A stretch of 64,000 nt of DNA, from the NCBI RefSeq assembly GCF_044542075.1, contig NZ_JBITTU010000002.1, forward strand, positions 372,001 to 436,000, given 5' to 3'. A program made the translations under genes and the position numbers. This DNA is from Leeuwenhoekiella sp044542075 (GTDB lineage Bacteria; Bacteroidota; Bacteroidia; Flavobacteriales; Flavobacteriaceae). Of this stretch, positions 54,858 to 64,000 are shown one piece after another. How positions within the stretch are numbered: position 1 is the first letter of the stretch; each line of letters opens with the position of its first letter. Below the pieces are notes generated by a model. It did no database searches. It was given only the letters and a program-made list of their open reading frames with translations, and was not told where the DNA came from.

Positions 54858-56804
54858 TTAAACTTCAAATTTCTTTAGTGATTTGTTGATTTCGGTATTA
54901 ACAACTTCTGCAAATTCTGCAACTGTCATAGTTCCTAAATCCTCACCACCATGTTTACGTACAGAAACCGTACCATCATTAGATTCTTTCTCACCAATAA
55001 TCAACATGAATGGTAGTTTTTGCATTTCCGCTTCACGAATCTTACGACCCATAGTTTCTCCGCGGTCATCTACCGTGGCGCGAATTTCGTGATTTTCTAA
55101 CAATTCTAAAACATTTTCGGCGTATTTCTCGTAATTCTCGCTGAGTGTTAAAACGATAGCCTGTTGAGGCATTAGCCACAGAGGGAAATTACCACCGGTA
55201 TGTTCTAGTAAAATGGCTATAAAACGCTCCATACTTCCAAAAGGGGCACGGTGTATCATTACCGGGCGGTGCTCTTCGTTGTCACTGCCTTTATAGGTAA
55301 GTTCAAAACGTTCTGGCAGATTATAATCTACCTGTATTGTGCCAAGCTGCCAGCTGCGTCCTAGTGCATCTTTAACCATAAAGTCTAGTTTAGGACCGTA
55401 AAACGCTGCCTCACCGGTTTCTATGACATAATTAAGGTTTTTAGCTTTTGCTGCATTTATAATTGCAGTTTCTGCTTTTGCCCAATTCTCGTCAGAACCT
55501 ATGTATTTTTCTTTATTTTCAGGATCTCTTAAAGAAACCTGAGCTGTAAAGTTTTCAAAGCCCAATGATCCAAATACATAAAGTACTAGATCTATAACTT
55601 TCATAAACTCTTCATCAAGTTGATCTGGAGTACAAAAAATATGTGCATCATCTTGAGTAAAACCTCTAACACGGGTAAGACCATGCAATTCACCACTCTG
55701 CTCGTAACGATAAACAGTACCAAATTCTGCAAAACGCTTTGGTAAATCTCTATAGCTCCACTGTATAGCATTATAAATCTCACAGTGATGCGGGCAGTTC
55801 ATAGGTTTTAGAAGAAACTCTTCACCTTCAGCAGGAGTAGTAATTGGCTGAAAACTATCTGCACCGTATTTAGCATAGTGACCAGATGTAACATACAGTT
55901 CTTTTTGTCCTATATGTGGTGTTACCACCATTTCATAACCTGCTTTTTTCTGTGCAGCTTTTAAAAAATTTTCAAGGCGCTCACGCAAAGCGGCACCTTT
56001 AGGCAGCCATAATGGCAGACCTTGTCCTACTTTTTGAGAAAATGTGAATAATTGTAACTCTTTACCTAGTTTTCTATGATCGCGTTTTTTAGCTTCTTCA
56101 AGAAGTTCTAAGTATTCTTTAAGATCTTTTTGCTTCGGAAAAGAAATACCATAAACACGTGTCAACTGGTTGTTTTTTTCATCACCTCTCCAGTAAGCTC
56201 CGGCAACACTCATCAATTTTACCGCTTTAACAAAACCGGTATTGGGTAAGTGACCGCCGCGGCATAAATCTGTAAAGCTGTCGTGATCACAAAAAGTGAT
56301 TGTACCGTCTTCGAGATTTTCTATAAGTTCAACCTTATAGGGGTTGTCTTGTTTTTTATATAATTCTAAAGCATCTGCTTTTGAAACACTACGCATTGAA
56401 AACTCGTGTTTTCCGCGAGCAATGTCAAGCATTTTATCTTCAATTTTCTTAAAATCACCTTCTCCTAAAGTTTGAGCTCCAAGATCTACATCATAGTAAA
56501 AACCTTTATCTATAGCAGGACCTATGGTTAGTTTTACACCCGGGTATAATTCTTCTAAAGCCTGCGCTAAAATATGCGCAGAAGAATGCCAGAATGCTGT
56601 TTTGCCTTCGTCATCATTCCAGGTGTAAAGAACTAAAGAACCATCCTCTGTTAAAGGTGTTGTAGTTTCTACCGTGGTAGTATTATATTTGGCTGAAATA
56701 ACATTACGTGCAAGACCTGCACTTATACTGTTTGCAACATCAAAAGGTGTAACGCCGCTTTCAAATTCTTTTACACTGCCATCTGGCAAAGTAACCTGGA
56801 TCAT
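54858..56804 (-). CDS. thrS: Threonyl-tRNA synthetase
   Basis: Charges tRNA-Thr. 648 residues: N-terminal TGS domain (VTLPDGSVKEFESGVTPFDVA), editing/SAD domain with HSSAHILAQALEELYPG and the GGHLPNTG cluster, class II core with motif 2 RYEQSGELHGLTRVRGFTQDD and the zinc ligand block KPMNCPHHCEIY, motif 3 HRAPFGSMERF, and the anticodon domain (VDDRGETMGRKIREA). Fully normal. First gene of the translation operon. Confidence 0.98.
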   Translation of the reverse strand: MIQVTLPDGSVKEFESGVTPFDVANSISAGLARNVISAKYNTTTVETTTPLTEDGSLVLYTWNDDEGKTAFWHSSAHILAQALEELYPGVKLTIGPAIDKGFYYDVDLGAQTLGEGDFKKIEDKMLDIARGKHEFSMRSVSKADALELYKKQDNPYKVELIENLEDGTITFCDHDSFTDLCRGGHLPNTGFVKAVKLMSVAGAYWRGDEKNNQLTRVYGISFPKQKDLKEYLELLEEAKKRDHRKLGKELQLFTFSQKVGQGLPLWLPKGAALRERLENFLKAAQKKAGYEMVVTPHIGQKELYVTSGHYAKYGADSFQPITTPAEGEEFLLKPMNCPHHCEIYNAIQWSYRDLPKRFAEFGTVYRYEQSGELHGLTRVRGFTQDDAHIFCTPDQLDEEFMKVIDLVLYVFGSLGFENFTAQVSLRDPENKEKYIGSDENWAKAETAIINAAKAKNLNYVIETGEAAFYGPKLDFMVKDALGRSWQLGTIQVDYNLPERFELTYKGSDNEEHRPVMIHRAPFGSMERFIAILLEHTGGNFPLWLMPQQAIVLTLSENYEKYAENVLELLENHEIRATVDDRGETMGRKIREAEMQKLPFMLIIGEKESNDGTVSVRKHGGEDLGTMTVAEFAEVVNTEINKSLKKFEV

Positions 56805-56887
56805 AATTAAAATTTAAGCTGTAAATATAAGGGCTTTCCTATCAAAACTAAAAAATTCAAATTCAAAGTTTGAGAATACTTTTTAAC

Positions 56888-58228
56888 TTAAAGAATTCCG
56901 CGGGCTTTTATCTCTAAATACTTATTAATTGTATTTACAGAAAGATCTTCTGGGCGTGTCAATACGGTTTGTATTCCGTTTTTTTCAAGTTCTTTTACCA
57001 TTAGTTTTTTATCATATTCCATCTTTTGAGCTATGGTCTTGTGATAAATTTCTGGAGTGTTCTCTGCTTTTTTTGTGATTAAGTCTTCTAATTCTGTGTT
57101 CTCAAAAAATACAACCACTAATACGTGTTTTTTAGCCAAACCTTTTAGATAGGGTAGTTGACGTTGTAAACTGCTTATGTGTTCAAAATTTGTATAGAGC
57201 AACAACAAACTTCTGTGGGTGATTTTACGTTTAACTTCAGCATACAACCTGCTAAAATCACTATCTAAAAACTGCGTATTTATTGCATACAATACCTCAA
57301 GTATCGTATTTAAATGTGTTTTCTTATTACTTGCTGCGAGGTGATTTTGAATAGTATTACTAAACGTTAGTAAACCGGTTTTATCATTTTTTTTAAGAGC
57401 AATATTGCTAAATGCTAAAGTGCTGTTTATGGCATAATCTAATAAGGTAAGCCCTTTAAAAGGCATTTTCATTACGCGGCTGGCATCAATTAAAGAATAT
57501 ACTGGTTGTGACTTTTCATCCTGAAACTGATTAATCATTAATGCGCCACGCTTTGCAGTAGCTTTCCAGTTTATGGTGCGAACATCGTCTCCTGTCACAT
57601 ATTCTTTTATCTGCTCAAATTCCATCGTGTGGCCGATGCGCCGTATTTTTTTTAAGCCGAATTGTGTCAATTTATTATCTATAGCCAGAAAGGCATACTT
57701 TTTCATTTGAATAAATGACGGATATACTTTTACAGTTTGACCGTTATTAAATGTATATCTACGCTTCACTATTTTAAGGGGAGAACTCACATAGATATTA
57801 AGTTTCCCAAAATTATAAACACCGCGATCTACGGGTCGTAAACTATAATTTATAGAAACCTGATCGCGAGAAGGAATACTACCTTTTTTTAAAAAATCTC
57901 TTTTTTGAAACTGAACAGGAATCTCATCAATCACAGAAAATGAAATTTTAAAATTGTATTTGTTCTGTATGGTAAGCGGTACTTCATTGAGATCGCTGTT
58001 CGAAAACTTTTCGGGTAGCTGCCGGGTAGCAAAAATTCCTTCCTTCTTTTTATACAAAGTCAAAATATCAAATACAACCACAAGCAAAACCAGCCACAGG
58101 CCTATGAGCGCAATAGCATATAAAGCGTGTACCCAATAGGAGAACAAGAAGAGTAGAACAAGTGCTGATAAAACATAGAACACCCGTGTTCCTAAATAAA
58201 GACTTTGTATAAATTTAATAATGCGCAC
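56888..58228 (-). CDS. DUF58-domain membrane protein
   Basis: 446 residues. Two N-terminal membrane helices (about 15-60), then a periplasmic-like beta domain and the DUF58/VWA-like core with DVRTINWKATAKRGALMINQ and YSLIDASR (MIDAS-like DxS). Start is GTG at 58228, which overlaps the TAG of the moxR gene by one base (TAGTG), so translation is coupled. It is the usual partner of MoxR ATPases; role in envelope quality control is inferred from the family. Confidence 0.9.
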   Translation of the reverse strand: MRIIKFIQSLYLGTRVFYVLSALVLLFLFSYWVHALYAIALIGLWLVLLVVVFDILTLYKKKEGIFATRQLPEKFSNSDLNEVPLTIQNKYNFKISFSVIDEIPVQFQKRDFLKKGSIPSRDQVSINYSLRPVDRGVYNFGKLNIYVSSPLKIVKRRYTFNNGQTVKVYPSFIQMKKYAFLAIDNKLTQFGLKKIRRIGHTMEFEQIKEYVTGDDVRTINWKATAKRGALMINQFQDEKSQPVYSLIDASRVMKMPFKGLTLLDYAINSTLAFSNIALKKNDKTGLLTFSNTIQNHLAASNKKTHLNTILEVLYAINTQFLDSDFSRLYAEVKRKITHRSLLLLYTNFEHISSLQRQLPYLKGLAKKHVLVVVFFENTELEDLITKKAENTPEIYHKTIAQKMEYDKKLMVKELEKNGIQTVLTRPEDLSVNTINKYLEIKARGIL

Positions 58229-59277
58229 TAGCGGGGTACTTCTACAGATTGAACAAGCATATCTATTACCGTTTCAGGGGTCATACCTTCCATCTCGCGT
58301 TCTGGCGATAAAATTACACGGTGTCTCAATACCGGAGTAACTGTTTTTTTAACATCTTCAGGAGTTACAAAATCTCTTCCATTAATTGCGGCAAATGCTT
58401 TTGATGCATTCATTATTGCAAGTGAAGCACGGGGAGAACCACCTAAATATAAATGCGGGTGGGTACGTGATTTTACCGTTATTGAAGCGATGTAGTTCAA
58501 AATCTTTTCTTCAATGCGTATTTGTCGAATTTGATTTCTATATACTTCAAGCTTTTCTGGAGAGAGTATTGAATTGATGATAGCTTCCTGCCTTGTGCTA
58601 CGTTCATTATGGCTTTTTAAAATCGCAATCTCATCAGTAAGATCAGGATATTCAACTTTTATTTTGAATAGAAAACGGTCTAGTTGTGCTTCAGGTAATG
58701 CATAAGTTCCTTCTTGTTCAATAGGGTTTTGCGTTGCAAGCACCATAAAAGGTTTATCTAACCTGTATTCTTGACCGTCTATAGTAATCTGGCGCTCTTC
58801 CATCACTTCAAAAAGCGCAGCCTGTGTTTTTGCAGGAGCTCTATTGATCTCGTCTATAAGTACAATATTTGAAAAAATAGGGCCGTGTTTAAATTCAAAA
58901 TTACTGGTACTCATATTTAATACTGAAGTTCCCAATACATCACTGGGCATCAGATCTGGAGTAAATTGAATACGACTAAACGCGGTGCTTAGCGTTTTTG
59001 CAAAAAGCTTAGCGGTAACTGTTTTTGCAATACCGGGAACCCCTTCAATTAGCACGTGACCTTCAGAAAGTAATGCAACGATTAGCAATTCTATAAATTC
59101 GTTCTGTCCTATAATTACTTTAGCCAGCTCTGCTTTTAGTTGATCAACCGCGTCTCGAAGTCCTTCAAGAGGAATTCGGTTTGTAAATTCTAAATTTTCT
59201 GAACTGTCATTTTGATTGCCCCTCACAGGTGCAGTCTCGTTGTTTATGTTATCAGATAAATTAGTTGATTCGTCCAT
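58228..59277 (-). CDS. MoxR-family AAA+ ATPase (second copy)
   Basis: About 349 residues, starting with MDESTNLSDN. The ATG at 59277 is chosen over a TTG nine codons earlier. Walker A GVPGIAKTVTA, Walker B IVLIDEINRAPAKTQAALF, sensor ATQNPIEQEGTYALPEAQLDRF in short blocks, and GGSPRASLA near the end. It overlaps the upstream DUF4350 gene by 17 bases and the DUF58 gene by one base. Canonical MoxR-DUF58 pair, in contrast to the isolated copy at 43764. Confidence 0.94.
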   Translation of the reverse strand: MDESTNLSDNINNETAPVRGNQNDSSENLEFTNRIPLEGLRDAVDQLKAELAKVIIGQNEFIELLIVALLSEGHVLIEGVPGIAKTVTAKLFAKTLSTAFSRIQFTPDLMPSDVLGTSVLNMSTSNFEFKHGPIFSNIVLIDEINRAPAKTQAALFEVMEERQITIDGQEYRLDKPFMVLATQNPIEQEGTYALPEAQLDRFLFKIKVEYPDLTDEIAILKSHNERSTRQEAIINSILSPEKLEVYRNQIRQIRIEEKILNYIASITVKSRTHPHLYLGGSPRASLAIMNASKAFAAINGRDFVTPEDVKKTVTPVLRHRVILSPEREMEGMTPETVIDMLVQSVEVPR

Positions 59278-60493
59278 CCTGATGGTGTTTTTTAAAGTTT
59301 TCAATATAAGTGTTTAACTGTATCAATTCGTCTTCAGTAATCTCTGCTTTCTGTTTGAGGCTTATGATATAGTCAATGGTATTTTTAATTTCTACTACGG
59401 AAACATTACTTTTTGCAGCGAGATTTTCAATAAAAGCAAGATCTTTTTTATCTGTGGCGAGTATAAAGGTACTTCGTATATACTCCATAAAATGATTAAT
59501 CTGATGCATTGCAATTTGCCTGTTGTCTTTTTTATCTAGATACATTCCGGCAATGGTTCTCGTATAATCAAGCGTTTTGTTAGGAAGCGGTTTAATCACT
59601 GGGATGCTGCGCTGCTTGCGTTTTCCTTCAAAATAAACCCAAATGAGTGCTGTTATCAAAAGTGTGTACCACGACCATTTTAGGTATTTGTTATTTAAAA
59701 TTATAAATAAGGGAGATACCGCAACCGCTTTACTGTTTTTGTAATGCTGATCTAAATAGATTGTGCCATTTGCCGGTAAATAGGCAAGCGTATTTGCAGT
59801 GTATTCTGCATTTATACTATCTAGCATAAAAACATTTGTATATGCTTCGGGGAAAGTATTAATAATTATAGTTCCCTCTTTATATGGTGTTTTTATGAAG
59901 TTAATTTTAGGTTTCAGCAAGAGCTTATTTCTAGTACTATTTGCTAAATGAAATACTCCTAAAACAGTTGTTTGTAGCGTGTCTATCTCATCAAAGAAAA
60001 CCGTGTTTACATCTTTATTTAAACGATATGCAGTTTTGCTATTTAATTTAGGATTACTTAAATAGACAACCGGGCGTTTCTCAAGAGTACTCGTCTCGTT
60101 ATAATAACTTGTATTTAAATTAAGAGTATCTAAAATAGTTTCACTAACCGCATTTGCAGCAATAAAAAGGGTATTTCCCTTTGCAACCCAATTAAGTAAT
60201 TTATTGGATTCTGCTTCATCATTATACACTGAACTATTTACAAAAAAATAGGTGCCAGAAACTGTGCTGTCTAGCAGGAATTCAAATGGAGGTACATTAA
60301 CTTCCTGAATTCTTTCTTCGTCTATAACTGTATTTAACTGATCATAAAAAACATAAGTGCCAAAAGGAATTTTGTCTAGTTTACCGTAGGCGGGAAACCA
60401 GTTTATCTCTTCTGGTTTTGAAGCTTCGGCGGCGATTAGAAGCGCTATAGATAGGATAAGTATACCCGCGAGTATTTTATAACGTGTGGTCAT
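59261..60493 (-). CDS. DUF4350-domain membrane protein
   Basis: 410 residues with an N-terminal membrane helix (ILAGILILSIALLIAA), a soluble GATase-like DUF4350 domain (about 40-240, WFPAYGKLDKIPFGTY, LLNWVAKGNTLFIAA), a second helix near 260-280 and a helical C-terminal part. It overlaps its neighbours on both sides (ATGA at the front, 17 bases at the back), so it belongs to the MoxR operon. Function unknown. Confidence 0.85.
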   Translation of the reverse strand: MTTRYKILAGILILSIALLIAAEASKPEEINWFPAYGKLDKIPFGTYVFYDQLNTVIDEERIQEVNVPPFEFLLDSTVSGTYFFVNSSVYNDEAESNKLLNWVAKGNTLFIAANAVSETILDTLNLNTSYYNETSTLEKRPVVYLSNPKLNSKTAYRLNKDVNTVFFDEIDTLQTTVLGVFHLANSTRNKLLLKPKINFIKTPYKEGTIIINTFPEAYTNVFMLDSINAEYTANTLAYLPANGTIYLDQHYKNSKAVAVSPLFIILNNKYLKWSWYTLLITALIWVYFEGKRKQRSIPVIKPLPNKTLDYTRTIAGMYLDKKDNRQIAMHQINHFMEYIRSTFILATDKKDLAFIENLAAKSNVSVVEIKNTIDYIISLKQKAEITEDELIQLNTYIENFKKHHQDGRIN

Positions 60494-61239
60494 AAAGTTG
60501 CGGTTGTTTTTTTAAATTCTTTTTCAGCTTTGCTAAAGGCAGACTCACTTACTTCAAAATTACCGTACCAGATAAAATCATATATACGGGTAAGCTTCGT
60601 AAACTCTATACGCAATTCGTGATTTTTTATTTCATATATATAATCGGCATTTGTCTTTTGCACCTGCCAATCTATAATATCTTTATTTGCTAATTTTTGT
60701 AAAAGCAATAAGTAATAATAGCGCACGGCCAACTGGTAATTTTTTTGAAGCAACGCATCATCTATAAGATCCTGTATATTTTGAGTTTCTATGATCTGTT
60801 GCTCGTCTGTAAGAATCACTTTATTTAGGCTGTTGTTTTTAAAACCAGAACCACCCATATCTATCTTTAAAAATAGCCAGACCAGCAGAACAACTACACC
60901 TAATAAGAGTAAATAGGGAAGTACACGTACAATAAAACCCAGTAGACCTGTTGCCTCATCGCCTTGAAGAATCCAGTTTATAAAAGAATCCCATAAATCG
61001 TCTAACCAAATTTTAAAACGTGTCCATAGGTTATCTGGAGGTATAGCCTCTTTGTAATTAAAAACTTCATCATTTTTTAGGTTTTCTAGCGTTTCGGTAT
61101 CAAATTGCTCTGCGCTAATGAGGCCGTCATCGTACCTAATTTCTCTAGAAACCTGAGTAGAATCAAAAACTTCGGCCTTTAAGCTGAAATTAAAGAAATA
61201 AAAAAAGAGAACTATTATGTAAAATGATTGGTGTTGCAT
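60490..61239 (-). CDS. DUF4129-domain membrane protein
   Basis: 249 residues with a signal peptide (to about 23), a membrane helix at about 105-127 (VLPYLLLLGVVVLLVWLF) and a C-terminal DUF4129 domain (QLAVRYYYLLLLQKLANK, DIIDWQVQKTNADYIYEI as short blocks). Relatives elsewhere are fused to transglutaminase-like domains or sit next to MoxR and DUF58. Translation is coupled to both neighbours. Confidence 0.85.
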   Translation of the reverse strand: MQHQSFYIIVLFFYFFNFSLKAEVFDSTQVSREIRYDDGLISAEQFDTETLENLKNDEVFNYKEAIPPDNLWTRFKIWLDDLWDSFINWILQGDEATGLLGFIVRVLPYLLLLGVVVLLVWLFLKIDMGGSGFKNNSLNKVILTDEQQIIETQNIQDLIDDALLQKNYQLAVRYYYLLLLQKLANKDIIDWQVQKTNADYIYEIKNHELRIEFTKLTRIYDFIWYGNFEVSESAFSKAEKEFKKTTATL

Positions 61240-62096
61240 TAAAGGTCAGATCCTATACTGTCTATAGTTTCAAAAGTTCCGGTTTGATTTATTTTTTCAT
61301 TTAGATTGAAATAAATAAAAGCAATAGCTATTGCGTAAACACCTGCTAAAATGTATTGAATAGCAGTAGATATAGCATTTAATGTGATATAAACCCAGTC
61401 GATCATACTCGACATATCACCTTGCGAAATCTGATCTGCAGATGTAAAAGTTTTAACCAGAGAATAAATAATAACAGGTACCGAAAATACAATGTTTGCA
61501 ACATAGAGTAATAATCCCATAACTAAAATAGTGGCAAATGTCATCCACCATTCGCCTTTAACTAATCTGAAACTATCTGAAATTGCGTCAACAGCAGACT
61601 TATCATTAAAAACCAATATGGCAAAAGTTAAGGATAAGGGGACGCTAATATAAACGCCGGGTAAAATACATAACACAAAACCTGCCATGAGTAGCATTGC
61701 AGATAAAAATGAAAGACCCGTTAAATTTCCTAGTGAATTTCTAACATTGGTGTTTAGCACATCTGGATTTACGTTACCGTCGTTTTTAATATATAGTTTA
61801 ATATAATTGAGAATTGTCCCATACAAAATGGCATAATAAAATAGCAAGGCGATAAACATCCCCAGGATGGATAAGAGCATTACTGAAACATCAAAATTAC
61901 CTGAAGTTAATTCGCTAAAATCTGATATTAGAGTATTGAAATAAGCAGATATAGCTATTAAAATAATAAAAGGTATTGCTGCATTACGCATCAACGCTTT
62001 AAAAAGAGGTTTGTATTCTAAACGTAAAAATTTAAATGTATCAGATAAGATATCACCTAGTTCACGTTGCTTTTTAAAGTGTATTAGTTCTTTCAT
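61239..62096 (-). CDS. Multi-pass membrane protein of the MoxR cluster
   Basis: 285 residues with about six membrane helices (PFIILIAISAYF, LLSILGMFIALLFYYAILYG, FLSAMLLMAGFVLCILPGVYISV, WMTFATILVMGLLLY and two more). The ILPGVYI and similar segments resemble the glycerophosphodiesterase-type membrane domain group. Its TAA overlaps the next ATG (TAATG). No function is known. Confidence 0.75.
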   Translation of the reverse strand: MKELIHFKKQRELGDILSDTFKFLRLEYKPLFKALMRNAAIPFIILIAISAYFNTLISDFSELTSGNFDVSVMLLSILGMFIALLFYYAILYGTILNYIKLYIKNDGNVNPDVLNTNVRNSLGNLTGLSFLSAMLLMAGFVLCILPGVYISVPLSLTFAILVFNDKSAVDAISDSFRLVKGEWWMTFATILVMGLLLYVANIVFSVPVIIYSLVKTFTSADQISQGDMSSMIDWVYITLNAISTAIQYILAGVYAIAIAFIYFNLNEKINQTGTFETIDSIGSDL

Positions 62097-62102
62097 AATG
62101 TG

Positions 62103-63062
62103 TTAAGCGTTTTTTTTATAAACGATGTGAGGATATAGGACGTAGTAAAATAGAATTAGTAACAAAGAAACACTAATAATTAAGATAGCGAGCCAGTCTG
62201 GCATTTCGGTATGGCGGGTTACAAAACCTTCTAGAAATCCTGCAACTATAAAAAAAGGAATGGTACTCACCACGATTTTCAAACCGTCTTTCATACTGCG
62301 TTTAAAAGATTCTAAACGGGTATAGGTTTTGGGAAACAGGATTCCGCTACCAAGTACTAATCCGGCAGCACCTGCAATAATAATTACTGAAATTTCTATA
62401 GTACCGTGAATCCAGATGGTGCGTACAGATTCCCATAAAACTCCTTTTTCATAAAAGAAGTACTGAAAAGAACCCAGCATTACTCCGTTTTTCATCATCA
62501 TAAAAAGTGAGCCTACGCAAAATAAAATTCCGAAGATAAAGGCCATCAACGCAACTTTAATATTGTTTATGGTGATGCCTAGAAACATTTCGGTTTCATT
62601 CATTTCTTTATAAACCCGCATTGGATCATTGTTGGCCATGTTTTCTAAAGTCATATTTACATAACCATCACCTAAAATGCTGCGCACATAAGCACCATCT
62701 GTAGCTGCGCTATAAGCTCCGATGATTGCAAATAGTATAAATGTTGCAAATGACAACAGTAAATGCTTTTGGTAACGGTGCATTAGCAATGGGAATTCTT
62801 CGGTAAAAAAAGTGATAAATCTCTTATTTGATTCCCGCTTAGTTTTATAGATTTTCTGGTGCGATTGTGACGCTAAATGATTGAGATACTGGGTAGTTTT
62901 ACTCTGAGGATAAAATGTTTTTGCAAAACTCAAATGATCTGTCACTTCTAGATATAAGGCCGAAAGTTCGTCAGGTGATAAATCATTTTGATTACCTACC
63001 ATAACGTTTTCAAATCTTAACCATTTATCCTTATTTTGCTTCACAAAAGCTGCTTCACGCAT
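62103..63062 (-). CDS. SpoIIM-family membrane protein
   Basis: 319 residues related to stage II sporulation protein M, widespread in non-sporulating bacteria next to MoxR genes. N-terminal soluble helical part (MREAAFVKQNKDKWLRFE...), then four or more helices (HLLLSFATFILFAIIGAYSA, KVALMAFIFGILFCVGSLFMM, IWIHGTIEISVIIIAGAAGLVLG, and the C-terminal LAILIISVSLLLILFYYVLYP). The helix motif IWIHGTIEIS is a hallmark. First gene of the leftward cluster, divergent from the RDD gene. Confidence 0.92.
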   Translation of the reverse strand: MREAAFVKQNKDKWLRFENVMVGNQNDLSPDELSALYLEVTDHLSFAKTFYPQSKTTQYLNHLASQSHQKIYKTKRESNKRFITFFTEEFPLLMHRYQKHLLLSFATFILFAIIGAYSAATDGAYVRSILGDGYVNMTLENMANNDPMRVYKEMNETEMFLGITINNIKVALMAFIFGILFCVGSLFMMMKNGVMLGSFQYFFYEKGVLWESVRTIWIHGTIEISVIIIAGAAGLVLGSGILFPKTYTRLESFKRSMKDGLKIVVSTIPFFIVAGFLEGFVTRHTEMPDWLAILIISVSLLLILFYYVLYPHIVYKKNA

Positions 63063-63218
63063 AAAACGGGTATTAGTAGTATCAGTTTTGACAAGAATGT
63101 TTGTGAAAACTAGTTTAAAAAAATTAAAAATCAGAGTGATCTCTGAAGCAATTAATACATAGTTTTAATCTGTAACGGTTACTGCCAGATCTAACTTAAG
63201 GAGTAAAGAAAAGAATAA

Positions 63219-63941
63219 ATGGATAACTTTCAAATTGAAACTGCCCAAAATGTAAGCATTCAACAGAACGTTGCGGGAATAGGGGAGCGTATACTTGCTT
63301 ATTTAATAGACTTACTAATTCTAATTGCCTATTTTGTACTCACCATATTTATACTGGCCTCATTTGGTATAGACAGTAACTCCACGGCATCAGTTGCTAT
63401 TTTTTTTATGATTATTAGCATACCTGCTTTTTTATATTTTCTATTTCTTGAAGCCTTTTGGAACGGTCGTACGTTTGGTAAGGCAGCTCTAAATTTGAGA
63501 GTGGTCAAAATTGATGGTTCAAAACCTGGTTTTGGTAGTTATTTTGTGAGATGGATAATGCGTACCATAGATATCTCACTAACCAGCGGAGGCATTGCAG
63601 TATTTACTATTTTATTAAATGGAAAAGGCCAACGATTAGGAGACATTGCAGCGGGTACAACAGTCATCAATGAACATAAAAAAGTGAGTTTGAGACAAAC
63701 ATTGCTAGAAGATATTCCTGAGGATTACATACCCAAATACCCCCAGGTAACTGTTTTTAGTGATGCAGATATTCAGAAGGTTAAAACGGTTTATAATCAA
63801 TCCCGGTTTAGCGGAAAGCATAATGTAATTGTTAAGCTTGCAGATAAACTGGCAACTACTATGCAAATTACTCCAGATGAGAAGCCTTTGCAATTTGTAG
63901 ATCGAGTACTCAAAGATTATAACTACTACACGCAATTATAA
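63219..63941 (+). CDS. RDD-family membrane protein
   Basis: 240 residues: RDD domain with GERILAYLIDLLILI (Arg and Asp in helix 1), SIPAFLYFLFLEAFW, the GRTFGKAALNLRVV loop and GQRLGDIAAGTTVI; cytoplasmic C-terminal tail of about 70 residues. Sits opposite to the SpoIIM gene in a 156-base divergent gap; the pair is typical of this cluster. The next gene starts one base after its stop. Confidence 0.92.
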   Translation: MDNFQIETAQNVSIQQNVAGIGERILAYLIDLLILIAYFVLTIFILASFGIDSNSTASVAIFFMIISIPAFLYFLFLEAFWNGRTFGKAALNLRVVKIDGSKPGFGSYFVRWIMRTIDISLTSGGIAVFTILLNGKGQRLGDIAAGTTVINEHKKVSLRQTLLEDIPEDYIPKYPQVTVFSDADIQKVKTVYNQSRFSGKHNVIVKLADKLATTMQITPDEKPLQFVDRVLKDYNYYTQL

Positions 63942-64000
63942 ATGGAAAGTGTTGCAGCAGATATTATAGATATTTTAGGAACTATTGCCTTTGCAATTTC
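63942..64000 (+). CDS. TRIC-type channel protein, truncated by window end
   Basis: Only the first 19 codons are in the window: MESVAADIIDILGTIAFAIS, the start typical of the trimeric intracellular cation channel family (DILGTIAFAIS). It follows the RDD stop codon directly. The family call rests on this short segment alone. Confidence 0.6.
   Translation, partial: MESVAADIIDILGTIAFAI

Noticed and set aside
1..64000. tRNA, rRNA, CRISPR arrays, IS elements, prophage or anti-phage systems
   Set aside because: No cloverleaf, regularly spaced repeats, transposase, integrase or phage structural genes were recognised by eye; a covariance-model search would be needed to rule out small RNAs.

Overview
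The window looks like chromosomal DNA from a marine-type member of the Flavobacteriaceae (Bacteroidetes). It is AT-rich, has no Shine-Dalgarno motifs in front of genes, and carries SusC/SusD pairs, a hybrid two-component system, carboxypeptidase-like TonB receptors and several TAnnTTTG (-7) promoter boxes. No rRNA, tRNA, CRISPR array, insertion sequence or prophage was recognised.

Left end (1-16.7 kb): a polysaccharide utilisation locus for (glucurono)xylan. It holds a GH67 alpha-glucuronidase (cut by the window edge), a SASA-type acetylesterase, SusC, SusD, a surface glycan-binding lipoprotein, a GH10 xylanase whose catalytic domain is interrupted by CBM-like modules, and a one-protein hybrid sensor/AraC regulator. 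Together they sense xylan fragments, bind and cut xylan at the surface, import oligomers and remove acetyl and glucuronyl side groups.

17-31.9 kb: accessory and stress genes. A GAF/PAS sensor has a histidine-kinase dimerisation box but no ATPase domain and is followed by a stand-alone receiver. Then come a tiny Lys/Asp-rich protein, a large-subunit catalase, a tightly coupled PLP/FAD/PLP operon of unknown product (the best candidate for an undescribed pathway), a YetF-type membrane protein, peptidase T and a TonB receptor gene interrupted by an in-frame stop.

32-54 kb: mostly housekeeping. It has pyrD, a TPR histidine kinase, HMG-CoA lyase, a FecA-type TonB receptor, guaB, an OmpH/Skp chaperone, a periplasmic PPIase pair with MoxR, aconitase, a lipoprotein with RskA-like repeats, an XRE-S24 regulator, guaA and a LysM protein fused to a periplasmic-binding-like domain.

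53.5-56.8 kb: the conserved thrS-infC-rpmI-rplT translation operon on the minus strand; infC appears to start at a rare ATA codon. 56.9-64 kb: a MoxR/DUF58/DUF4350/DUF4129/membrane protein/SpoIIM cluster on the minus strand, divergent from RDD and the start of a TRIC-type channel gene.
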